Shown: in pieces, positions 48,501 through 58,600 of the stretch
How positions within the stretch are numbered: the stretch's first letter is position 1
How the letters are laid out: each line of letters opens with the position of its first letter
NCBI RefSeq assembly: GCF_020536995.1
Contig: NC_068359.1
Location: forward strand, 88,601,829 to 88,665,828
DNA: 64,000 nt
Reading direction: 5' to 3'
DNA from: Dreissena polymorpha
Lineage: Eukaryota > Mollusca > Bivalvia > Myida > Dreissenidae
The notes under the pieces: model-generated
What the model was told of the DNA's origin: nothing
Seen by the model: only the letters and a program-made list of their open reading frames with translations
The model's database searches: none
Translations under genes and position numbers: made by a program

Positions 48501-51500
48501 AATTGGGTCGGTTAAAAACAAAGTGTCATAAAATTCAAAATAGTATCATTTAAGTCATATTTTAAACTTAGTTTTTATAGAAACACTATATACAGCAAAA
48601 ATACCAAGAAATAGACAGATTTACCGTTTACTTTTTGAAATAAAAATAAAAATGCAACATGCATGGTTCGTATTTTCAACAGTAAATCACCCAATTTCGC
48701 CATAACGTTGTTTTAATTTTAATAATTGAAGAATGTGCATAAAAATTGCAACATATTTAACAATAAATATAGCTTATATGCCATATTAAATCAAATTACG
48801 TTAGAAAATAAATAAAACGCGTCGCAAAAAAGTATACGTCGTCGGCAGGATTCGAACCTGCGCGGGAATATCCCAAAATATTTCTAGTCTATCGCCTTAA
48901 CCACTAGGCTACGGCACCTAATAGTAGGCTCTTCAACATTCGAAGAAATCGCGGGAAATCATTAGAGGTGCGCTACCTTAACACACACATTTACTCCAAT
49001 ATCTTTTGTGCACTTACGAATTGAGGTGTCCATATACGATTTTGGTGTCAGCATTATTTTTTCAATAATAAATGAAACATTCAGATGTTAACGAGTTAAG
49101 TTTAAAAAAAAACGTTATTTTTTGTACCATCGATCAAATGCTGTTGACTTCATTGAAATTCATACCGACCCGGTTAACGAAATTCATAACGACCCAGTTT
49201 GGGAAATTCTAAACGACCCAGTTTTGAATTTCATATCGACCCAGGTTTTGTAATGCATTACGACACAGTAACTGAAATTCATAACCACCCAGTTTTGAAA
49301 TTCATTACGCCCCAATTTTTGCTATTTGTAGCTCTTTAGATTTTGATGCCATCATTTATTTTCTCATATTGTCGAGTATAGGTTAATGCAATTAGTTGTT
49401 GTACTGTCGACCAACTTTTGTTCACTTTATCGAAATCATGAACACTAAGATTATTAAATTCAAAACAACTCAGTTTTGAAAATTAATAACAATCCAGTTT
49501 TGGTACTCATAACTACCAAGTTTTTGAAGTTTATAACCTCCGTTTTGGACTTTTTTAACAACCCGTTTTCGAAATTCATAACGGCCAATTCTCGAAATTC
49601 ATAACTATCCAGTTTTGAAATTAATCAAGACCCATTTTTTGAAATTCATAAATACACAGGTTTAGAAATTCAAAACAAGCCGTTTTTGAAATTCTTAACA
49701 ACCTTTTTTGAAATTAATAACGGCCCAATTTTTTTTAATTCATAACGACCCACATTTTGAATTCATTTCGACCCTGTTTTTTTTAAATTCACAACGACAC
49801 AGTTTGTGAAATGCATAACGACCCAGTTTTTGAAATTCATACCGAACCAGTTTTTAAAAATTATAGCGATCCAGTTTTTATAATGCATATGGACCCAGTT
49901 TTGAAAATCATTGTTATCCAGTTATTGGAATTCACGACAACCTGTTATTTTTAATTCATAACAATCAAGTTTTTATTGTGAAGGTTGTGAAGATCAACGT
50001 GGACAGCAAGACCTACGAGGAGTGGAGCGAGGCAGGATGTTATGTGTCCGAGCCGGTGTTCATAGCCGACCCTAAGGGCACGGCTGAGGACCATGGTATG
50101 TTTATTGTCCAAGGTCACAGAGGCTTATCAGGGACGACACCTTACCCTTTAACTGTTTTTTTTCGCTGAAAAGAAGTCTTCTCTAAACGAAATTCCAGCT
50201 TATGCGGAAAGTGACTTCCCTGAATAGCCAGTGCGGACTGCACAGGCGAATCTGGGATGACACTTTATGCTCATGCATTGAGTCCCAAGAGTGATTCTAA
50301 TTTTTTGCTTGGCTGTTTTCGGTGAAAACCTGAGGTACATGTATTGTCATAGCAAGCTTATCGTCCGCCGTCCGCGTCGTGCTAAAACCTTAACATAGGC
50401 TCTAAAATCAAAGTGCTTCCATGTCAACTTTGTAACTTTGTAGATGCACCTTAATGTTCTGCGCGCCACACCCATTTTTTGGGTCATTAGGTCAAAGGCC
50501 AAGATCACTCCTGACAAGCTTTCATTTATTAAAAACTGCACCGACAGCCGAGCGTTGGCACCCGCTATGCGGTGCTCTCGTTGATTAGACGTATAACAAA
50601 CAATGCTGGAGTTTTGAAAACACTATTAATCTTACGGTACTAACAAATCTTGCCAATTTAAAATTGATAACAAAAAACATACCATATCGAACGTTATTAC
50701 TTGAAAGACACTACGATTCGTATGGAAAGTGAGTTGGTTCCATTTGTCTAGTTTCGTATTCAAGCCGTGCATATTGAATATATACTTTTCAAGAAACATT
50801 ATACATACACGTTTTAATTAAATCTAAACAAAAACACTGTAATACATTGACCTTGTTTGTTACGAAGTTCATGTCTCACATGTGCGTTTGAAAATTATTT
50901 TTTGTCGAAACAGAGCTGACATTCTTTACTTTAAATACGAACTCAATAAAACTTGAAACCTATAAATGTTTGTTTCAATTACGTGACATAAAAATGCAAT
51001 CTAGTACATTTTAACATATTTGGTTTTTATTTAAACTCTATGTCCTTTTTGCGACTGCAGAAGTCAAGAAAATCCAGTTGTTTATTATCCCCATCAAAGG
51101 CGTAGGGATATAGAATTGGAGTTATCTGTTCGTCAGTCCTTCCGTTCGTCCGTCGGTCACAAAACTTGTTAGGGCTATATCTCATAAACTATTTAAGATA
51201 TCAACATGAAACTTCATAGGTCTAAAGATATCAATGAGGAAAAGTTCCATGTACATGAACCATAACCATACACTTTCTTTTACAAGAGTTGTTGCCCATT
51301 GTTTTTTTGTTTTTTAGGATGATGAAACTTTTCAGGTCTATTTCTTAGATAACATGCAAGGTTTCAGCATGAAAAAAATGCTATGCTAAGAACCAAAACC
51401 CTTCACTTTCTCAAATATGAATTATTGCCTTTTGTTGTTTTGGTATTATTGAACTTGTCAGAGCTTTATCTCAGATACGATACACATGAAACTTCATGGA

Positions 51501-52834
51501 TGTGTAGAAATTAATGGGAAGAAGTGTCATGCATAAGAAACCAAACCTTGCACTTTCAAAGAGTTTATGCCCTTAGTTGTTTTTGTATGATGTAAATTTC
51601 CAAGGCTATATCTCAGATACTCTACCAGATTTTAACATGCACATTCATTTGTAGATACTAGATTGCAATTAGGAGAATTGAAAGTCATAAAATTCATTAT
51701 CGGTACCCTACAGTCGAGTATGTATAACCTATGAACTATTTCCTTACACTTAATGATTAAACTGTAAATCAAGGTATTTGCACTGATCAATAAAGAAAGT
51801 TTATTTTGCGGGTGATATCATTTTGACGAATTGGCTTGTTCCATATTCAAATCGACTAAGGTGCTGGCAATTTCGTACTTAAAAGTAAAACGTAAATTGA
51901 AATAAACCAAAAAGTACTAAATATAAATGAAAATTATTGCATATGAAGGTTTGAAATTATAAATATTAATTGCGATACATTTGAATTTCACTTAGTTTTA
52001 CTAAATAACAACCCAGTTCTTTATTCGCTTTGAATAGGAAATGTGAACTGTTTCCCTACTCTTAATTATAACCGATTAAGGTACTGGCAATTTTTTTACA
52101 TAAAAAATTAAATGGAAATGAAACAAGGAGTACTACACAGCAATGAAAATCAACATATATATATAGTTTGAATGATAAAACTATTTATTGCTATTTATTA
52201 CGATTAAGTATTCTAAAATGATTGTTGCGGTTGAATAAGGGATATGAGCCCGTTTAGCTTATTCGTAGGGCTGATCACAATTGAAACCAGTACACTTTTA
52301 GGTCATTACGGCCCCTTAGAGAATACCAAGTGACAATATTGCGACAATTGTTATGTAGTATGTATTGTACTGGTTTGTAATAGAAATTCGTCTGATATAA
52401 CTGACCGATTATGACAAGAGTTTCTCTCTGTTTTGTGTTCCTGATGTTTTTTGTCCTCAACCGGTTTCGCTCTGTGTGTCTGTCTGTTTGTCCGTCAGTC
52501 TGTCACACTTTTTTGGATCCTTGGATAACTTTAAAAGTTCATATTTTTCATGAAACTTGAAACATGGAAAGATGGCAATATGGACATCATGCACGTCATT
52601 TCATTTGTAAAGACCGTTTTCCAGAACGCCTCATTTATTTTACACGCGCGCATTCCAGGTGTTCTATTGGTCGCAGTCAACAAGATCTACACGAAAGACT
52701 TGAGGAGTTGCTTCTTGTTAGTGCTGGACGCCACAAACATGACGTCACTGGCCAAGGTCGAGTTTGAAGGATTAGACAATTTTCCAAGAGATTTCCATGG
52801 GCTTTTTAAATCTGAAATTGGCAAAACCAAATAA
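37466..52834 (+). CDS. Carotenoid-cleaving oxygenase (BCO/RPE65/NinaB family), N-terminal exon not found
   Basis: Members cleave carotenoids such as beta-carotene with O2 at a non-haem iron held in a seven-bladed propeller. Exons: 37466-37588, 38389-38512, 40235-40376, 40688-40826, 42370-42581, 43271-43382, 44199-44263, 44772-44864, 45074-45167, 47175-47275, 49984-50095 and 52659-52834. All phases join and give 497 residues to a TAA. The four iron-binding histidines are visible in TAHAH (residue 145), YFHSFGMT (207), FTFHTANAYE (276) and FHGLF (486). Their spacing is close to that of RPE65 180/241/313/527. Second-shell glutamates lie in TETK, LEFPQ and SEPVF, and PDPCK is kept. About 35 N-terminal residues are missing: exon 1 needs a preceding exon ending in phase 1, which I did not find upstream. 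No signal peptide can be judged. Substrate and BCO1 versus BCO2 type cannot be decided. The gene looks functional. Confidence 0.93.
39480..39615 (+). repeat. (GTCT)n microsatellite in a dispersed repeat
   Basis: About 30 GTCT/GTCC tetramers follow GGGCATATAGTGATTGCATT. A related unit at 29905-30000 has only a few GTCC repeats, so the tract grew at this locus. Confidence 0.9.
41509..42222. mobile_element. hAT-like MITE with perfect 8-bp target duplication
   Basis: Starts TAGGGATGGGACCGAATATT and ends AGTATTCGTTTCCGTCCCTA, an imperfect TIR followed inward by CGAATATTCGAATA palindromes. TTTTTTAC flanks it on both sides (41501-41508 and 42223-42230). The 714 bases encode no transposase. It sits in the intron between the exons ending at 40826 and starting at 42370. 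Confidence 0.92.
42370..42581 (+). CDS. Carotenoid oxygenase exon with second iron histidine
   Basis: Reads THVHYFHSFGMTKNYIIIIQ. The family usually has a Glu where this protein has the final Gln of IIIIQ (fiEqP). That position is not among the usual iron or second-shell residues. Its 5' neighbour intron carries the hAT-like MITE. Confidence 0.9.
43955..44145 (+). repeat. tRNA-derived SINE
   Basis: ATATGGTGTCCGCCTAGCGACC (box A region) is followed by GGTTACGGGTTCGTTCC (box B), then a body with TCTTTAGATCTCCCCGAAAG and CACCAAGTGCTGGTCCTACC. This body text resembles SINE bodies I know from bivalves; that is recollection. Intronic, no gene. Confidence 0.75.
45560..45960 (-). repeat. Dispersed repeat GGTTTTCCGAAGGAAAAAA / TTGACCTTTGAACTC
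   Basis: One end is GGTTTTCCGAAGGAAAAAA with a GGCGGGCCGGCGGGCGGG tract. The body holds CATTTGTTCACCATCATTAG and ACCTTGACCTTGGAGATATC words in tandem. A copy in the opposite orientation lies at 60750-61145. Its open frames are incidental. Confidence 0.8.
47646..47896. mobile_element. Small TIR element (about 250 bp)
   Basis: GGGCCCGTATTCACCAAACA with ATTCTTA at the left is mirrored by TAAGAATTGATTGG with TAAATACGGACC at the right. No coding capacity; lies in an intron of the oxygenase gene. Confidence 0.75.
48125..48981. mobile_element. TIR element containing a tRNA-Ser-like sequence
   Basis: TTAAGGTAGCGCACCTCTAA with T at 48125-48145 has its exact reverse complement at 48961-48981, a perfect 21-base TIR. 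Inside, next to the right end, is the tRNA-Ser-like sequence described separately. The remaining body is AT-rich and non-coding. Confidence 0.85.
48839..48919 (-). tRNA. tRNA-Ser-like sequence, probably a pseudogene
   Basis: Read on the minus strand: TAGCCTAGTGGTTAAGGCGA (box A), an anticodon loop ACTAGAAAT suggesting Ser-AGA, a long variable arm, and CAGGTTCGAATCCTGCCGAC (box B and T arm). The 3' side keeps the GTCGTCG-type complement of tRNA-Ser, but the 5' side reads GGTGCCG and would not pair. A working tRNA is therefore unlikely. It is most simply a tRNA captured by the TIR element. Confidence 0.65.
49165..49980 (+). repeat. Degenerate minisatellite, GAAATTCATAACGACCCAGTTTT units
   Basis: About 33 units of 22-25 bases, increasingly degenerate, run from 49165 to within a few bases of the exon that starts at 49984. 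The last unit supplies the T-rich tract of that exon's acceptor (GTTTTTATTGTGAAG). Confidence 0.88.
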
Positions 52835-52999
52835 ATTATATGAGTGAGTAGTGAGTGTGAAAATCACGTGATTGTTTAATATAACGATTGGGGTTATAAT
52901 GTTTACAAGGAATGGCATGCGTTTGCCCAACACTAATTTATACTGTTTTCCGTGTTATTCGTTAACGTTTGTGTTTTTGTTTTTCATATGATTTTGTCC

Positions 53000-53698
53000 C
53001 GTGTCTGATTGTATTGAAATTGATCATTTGCTTGAAGTGGTAATAAGAATGATTTAATGCTAACTTAACTGAAATTTCATTTTTTTGTATTTGCTTCTGA
53101 ATTCTAATTTCAAAGTCTAGTGAATGTGTTTTACATTAAACATCAGTGCAATAGCTGTACAAAAGTTGAAGTAAAGTATGCCTGTTGTCGAAATGTAATC
53201 ATTGACTACGTTAACCAATTTTAATATATTTGTTTAAATAACACGTTTCTTCAAAATGCCACGTATCACTAGTTTATAAAGTTCAATTCAGTATGGATAG
53301 TGGTGTTGTTTAATATTGATTGTATGTTATCGTTGTTAATATCCGCCGATACCGGGCAAGTGACAACTTAGAGAATACTATGCAAGTGGCATTGTGTAAG
53401 AAGACGGTTGTGTCCAAACTTAAATTCTTGTTTCCCCACTGCGAACTACAAAAAACAATAATGGCTGTCATGTTAAACTTCCAAAGTGAGAACCCCTACG
53501 TCAAGCCCGATTCAGCAATTATATCCGCCGAAATTGTTTAGTTTAGTCTATAAACAACTCTTCTATTTACACGTAACTTAATGCAATAAAAAGTTAAACG
53601 TATTATGGCTCTTCTTCAACTCACAAAAAGTTTGTAATAACCATGTTTTATTTCGTCAAGTTTTGTTTGCTGGTTTGTTTGCCATGAAAAAAGCTAAA
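53000..53698. other. 3' flank of the oxygenase gene
   Basis: No exon is recognised. AATAAA hexamers occur at 52830-52835, overlapping the stop codon, and at about 53585-53590. The latter is a credible polyadenylation signal giving a 3'UTR of about 0.75 kb. Confidence 0.35.
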
Positions 53699-54010
53699 CA
53701 TTATAAAGCGTTACAAAGGAGTGAATACGTTTGAAAGTTCTGTTGGCATGGTTATATTGTAATTCACTACGAGGATTGCGGACATTAAGTATAACATACA
53801 CATCTCAAAGTATGAGCATTGATGGGCGAGTGGTTTATGTGCCAGACTTTTACTCCAATGGCTAGTGGTTCGAGCCCAGTGGAGGATTAGTTTAGTATAA
53901 AAAAAATCTCTTTACTGGAAATAATTAGTTCCAATCTTTATATTAATCAATCGTTAAAACATTTAATGACAAACTCCAATACATGCCCAAATCTGTGAAA
54001 AAGCCCCTTT
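53699..54010 (+). mobile_element. TIR/tRNA-like element, truncated copy 3
   Basis: Keeps the internal tRNA-like part (GATGGGCGAGTGGTTTATG, GTGGTTCGAGCCC) and the right end CTGTGAAAAAGCCCCTTT. The left third is missing. More diverged than the copy at 23600-24095. Confidence 0.7.
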
Positions 54011-55375
54011 AATAATGTCCCTAGTCTTACGAGTGAATATCAGCCCGGCCGGGGCGGTAATTGTTTTTCCATATATGTATATAGTGAAAACTTTATAGTA
54101 TCCTATATCAAATTTGTTCAAATCATGCCCGTGTGGTTATACATGCTGAGCACAAGGGTAAACTTATTTTCATAATATGTGTATTTATAGGTGTACGAAA
54201 AACCGTCAAAATCTCTAAAATCGCAAGACCCCTAGGTTTTGTACGTTGAATGTGGTATCGTATACTGGTCCTCTTCAAAGTGTCTACAAATCACACACCT
54301 GGGATGAAAACAGGCCACGACGCAGCGGTCAAATTACTGTTTTTAAACTTAAAAGTTAATAACTTAAATAATTATTTTTTTATCTGAAACCGTAAAGGGT
54401 AAGGGATTATATATTTGTAATGTAACATCGTGTAAAGATCCTCTACCAAAATTGTTTGTTTTAAACATTGTTCATAATTGCGGAAGCTCGTTTGCGTTCT
54501 ATGTTTTTAATGAAAACTTTTAAAATCCCTTTAAGGTTAAGACCAAACGACTTGGTATTTACAATTATATTAAACATCATACAGTTGTTCTCTACCGGCT
54601 GAGTTCGGATTATGCTCATGAAGTAAGGCCCTTGGGATAAGTGTTTTCCTTATATGAACACATGTAAAGTAACATCTTATAATCTTCTCATCTGAAACAG
54701 CAAGGCGAAAAGGTTTATAAGTTTTTATGTACACTATATAGTATGAATATGAATATGGTTAAAAACCAAAAACAGCCTTTTCTGAATCTACAAGGTCCAG
54801 TGTTTATTGTTTTGGCATGTATTTTTGTGGTTTTGTACTTTTTTTCCAAATCATGTCTCTTGGGAAATATTTTCATGAAGTTATACCCCAGTGGTCAAAA
54901 GATTTATATTTTCAGGATAAGTAACTGAAATTCAGTGAAAAAATATTATTCTTTATACTTCAAAAACTAAAATTTATTGTTTTACCAATGCAATAATATA
55001 TCGTATTGAAAAGCATTATTTAAAACAGATCTAGCATTTTAATAGCTTTGTTACGCGTCGCCAGACGGTTTATTGGATGGTGCCATTTTTTTGTTAGATT
55101 ACCTTTCATCATTGACTAGTCTTTCCACGAACAACGACCTGCTGGACTGCGTTTGTGAATGGACAATAGCATGAATGAAGTTGTAAGCAAGTTTTATGCC
55201 ATGCACGGTTAAACAAATCACGAAAAGTTAAAACTTATCCAACTCCGGCTTTGTAACCATCCATTTCTGTCGTTATTTAGGCATATATCATTGAGCTATT
55301 TTGAAAGTAACTGTTTTCCGCATATCGTACAGCAGTTCGTGTAGTAAATAACGCTGAAGACAAGTAGTCTATGTT
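54011..55375. other. Intergenic AT-rich interval between convergent genes
   Basis: No exon, RNA gene or repeat structure was recognised. The 61-codon frame at 54743-54928 has a hydrophobic stretch but no splice or family support. Confidence 0.4.
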
Positions 55376-55535
55376 TAATTACTATATGTAATACAACGAT
55401 ATAATCGGTTTACATATGTAATAAAACGATATAATCGGTTTACATGTGTAATACAACGATTGAAACTACTTACACATGTGAAACAACGATATAAACGGTT
55501 TGCACATGTAATGAAACGGAAGAAGCAGTTAACAT
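55376..55535 (+). repeat. Tandem repeat, AATACAACGATATAATCGGTTTACATGTG-type unit
   Basis: About five 33-35-base units containing GTAATACAACGAT and CGGTTTACATATG words, just downstream of the stop of the secreted-protein gene. Confidence 0.8.
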
Positions 55536-55643
55536 TTAACACGGTTTAAAAAAGATATTATCTGTAACACATATCTATCGAAACTGTTTTAACAACGTTT
55601 GTCCAGACAAAGAATCATTGTTTAAACTCCCAAATAGCATCTT

Positions 55644-58600
55644 CTACGTCAATGATATGAATGTCCATTGAAGAGCCTTCACAAACTCCAATACGCGATG
55701 GTCATTTACCATACCGAGCAAATGTTCCAGACGATCCTCTGCGCTGTGCATAACTTCGCTGAAATAAATTTGTTATGAAGGATTTACAGCGTGAAACGGC
55801 ATCATAAAACATTCGTTTGTAACTAACAAGCATACGTGTGTAACTAACAGGCATACGTGTGTAACTTACAGGCATTCGTTTGTAACTAACAGGCAAATGT
55901 GTATAACAAACAGGCAAACGTGTATAACTAACAGGCAAACGTGTGTTACTAACAGGCAAACGTGTATAACTAACAGGCAAACGTGTATAACTAACAGACA
56001 AACGTTTATAACTTACAGGCAACGTGTATAACTAACAAACAAACGTGTGTAACTAACAGGCAAACGTGTATAACTAACAGACAAACGTGTATAACTAACA
56101 GACAAACGTGTATAACTAACAGGCAAACGTGTATAACTAACAGACAAACGTGTATAACTAACAGGCAAACGTGTATAACTAACACAAGCATGCGTTTGTA
56201 ACTAATAAGCATACGTGTATAACTCAATAAGCATACGTTTGTTACTAACAAGCATGCGTTTGTAACTAACAAGCAAACGTTTGTTACTAACAAGCATATG
56301 TTTATAACAAACAAATATTCGTTTGTTACTAACTAGCATTCATTTGTAACTAACAAGCATACGTGTGTAACTAACAAGCATGTGTTTGTAACTAACAAGC
56401 ATATGTTTGTAACTAACAAGCATACGTTTATAATTGACAAGCATTTGTTTGTTTCTAACTAGCATACATTTGTAACTAACAATCATCGTTTGTAACTTAC
56501 AAGCATTCGTTTGTAACTAACACGCATTCGCGTGTAACTAACAAGCATACGTGTGTAACTCACAAGCATGTGTTTGTAACTAACAAGCATATGTTTGTAA
56601 CTAACAAGCATACGTTTATAATTGACAAGCATTTGTTTGTTTCTAACTAGCATACATTTGTAACTAACAATCATCGTTTGTAACTTACAAGCATTCGTTT
56701 GTAACTAACACGCATTCGCGTGTAACTAACACGCATACGTGTGTAACTCACAAGCATACGTGTGTAACTAACAAGCATATGTGTGTAACTAACTAGCATA
56801 CGTTTCTTTCTAACAAACATACGTTTGTTACTAACAAGCATACGTTTGTTACTCACAAGAATACGTGTGTAACTAACACACATACGTTTGTAACTAACAA
56901 GCATACGTTTGTAACTAACAAGTATATGTTTGTAACTAACAAGTATACGTTTGTAATTAAAACTCATCGAAAGTGAGTTTGACTCTATCCAACTTATTCG
57001 CATCCAAAGGGGTAGGATAGTGATTTGTGTCCTGGTAATAGTATGCTGGAAACGACGGAACGTGAGTCTAATGATCTGTACCTTTTCAATGAACCTTACA
57101 TGTAAAATGTGAACATGTAAAGGACAAGTTTGAATAGAATCTCTCTAAAGTAATCGATGAAAAACTAGCTCAATGAAAAACCTTAAAAATTCTGATGACG
57201 CCAATTAAAGTAGAAAATATTTCCCTCCCACGGTCGGGCCGAAATTACTGATAGGATGCATAATATGTGCTTTGAAATGCTCGTTTGAAGAGGACGGCTG
57301 ATTTCGGACAGATGCGAATTCGGCGCTAACCCTGCGTGCTGAATGCCAGTACTTTTCCAACGCTTAACTGTGATTATTGAGAAAGCTAATAACGTTGGAT
57401 TTATGAATATTTCATTTTCAATGCATTTAGTGATCGCTTTACAATAATGCGCCTTGCAATTAATATTTGAAATGGGCTAATGTAAACCGTTTATAGTAGA
57501 GCTGTAAGTAATCTAACATCAGTGTCATACCTAAAGCATAGATTACCAACTTTATTAATATGTTGTGCATGTTCCTTCATGTCTTTTATCTCTCTTGACA
57601 ATTGTTCGCAAGCAAGTTCTAGCATTCCCGTGCCCGGTTCGTTTCCACTGCCCGGTTCGTTTCCACTGTCCGGTTTGTTTCCACTGCCCGGTTCGTTTCC
57701 ACTTCCCGGTTCGTTTCCACTGCCCGGTTCCATTCCCATGTCCGGATCAGTTCCAATGTCCCCATGTGTTTCCATTTCCGCATCCGTTCCTGCAATATCA
57801 CATTTCTATACAATTTCCAGCACTAGACTCATGTCGATTTTGTGCTCATAGAGGTTGGTCTAGATTTTAACATTCAGAAAAAAATGCTAAGTTTTCCATT
57901 GAATTTCATTTACTTTTAAACAGTGGCTTACTTTTAATGTGTACAAAGTTGTAATTGTACTAATAAAAAACAATCTATGGCATGATTAAATTAACATGGT
58001 AGGTGGTTGGAACATCGTACAACTTAAAAGCGGTTTTACAACTTAGAAACACGAATGCGCCTTGTCTTAATTTTGAGCATTTGTTTCAAATTTTCAATTA
58101 AAGACATTAAAAACAATAGTAAAATGTATTAAAAAAGACTTTCATCGATTTAATCGCATCGTGCGTTTTTTAGCGAGCAAACTTTCAGTACGAATCATTA
58201 TTTTCTAATGCCCTGTCGAAACATAAAAAATATATACACTTTGCGAGGTTTGATCAGAATTCGTTGCCCCTATACAACTTTTCTAATAAAGATAAGAACA
58301 TTATACCTCTACATACCTTCTCTAGTATTGGTATTCAGACCATTAGACCTCTACATACTTTCTCTTGTATTGGTATTCAGAACATTAGACCCCTACATAC
58401 CTTCTCTTGTATTGGTATTCAGAACATTATACCTCTACATACCTTCTCTAGTATAGGTATTCAGAACATTAGACCCGCACATACCTTCGCTTGTATTGGT
58501 ATTCAGACCATTAGACCTCTACATACCTTCTCTAGTATTGGTATTCAGAACATTAGACCTCTACATACCTTCTCTAGTATAGGTATATAGAACACATGAC

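Noticed and set aside
55702-57003. Long frames of VSYKRML/VSYTRML repeats
   Set aside because: Products of the intron-4 minisatellite. In the exon at 55644-55758 only the frame reading EVMHSAEDRLEHLL fits the splice phase.
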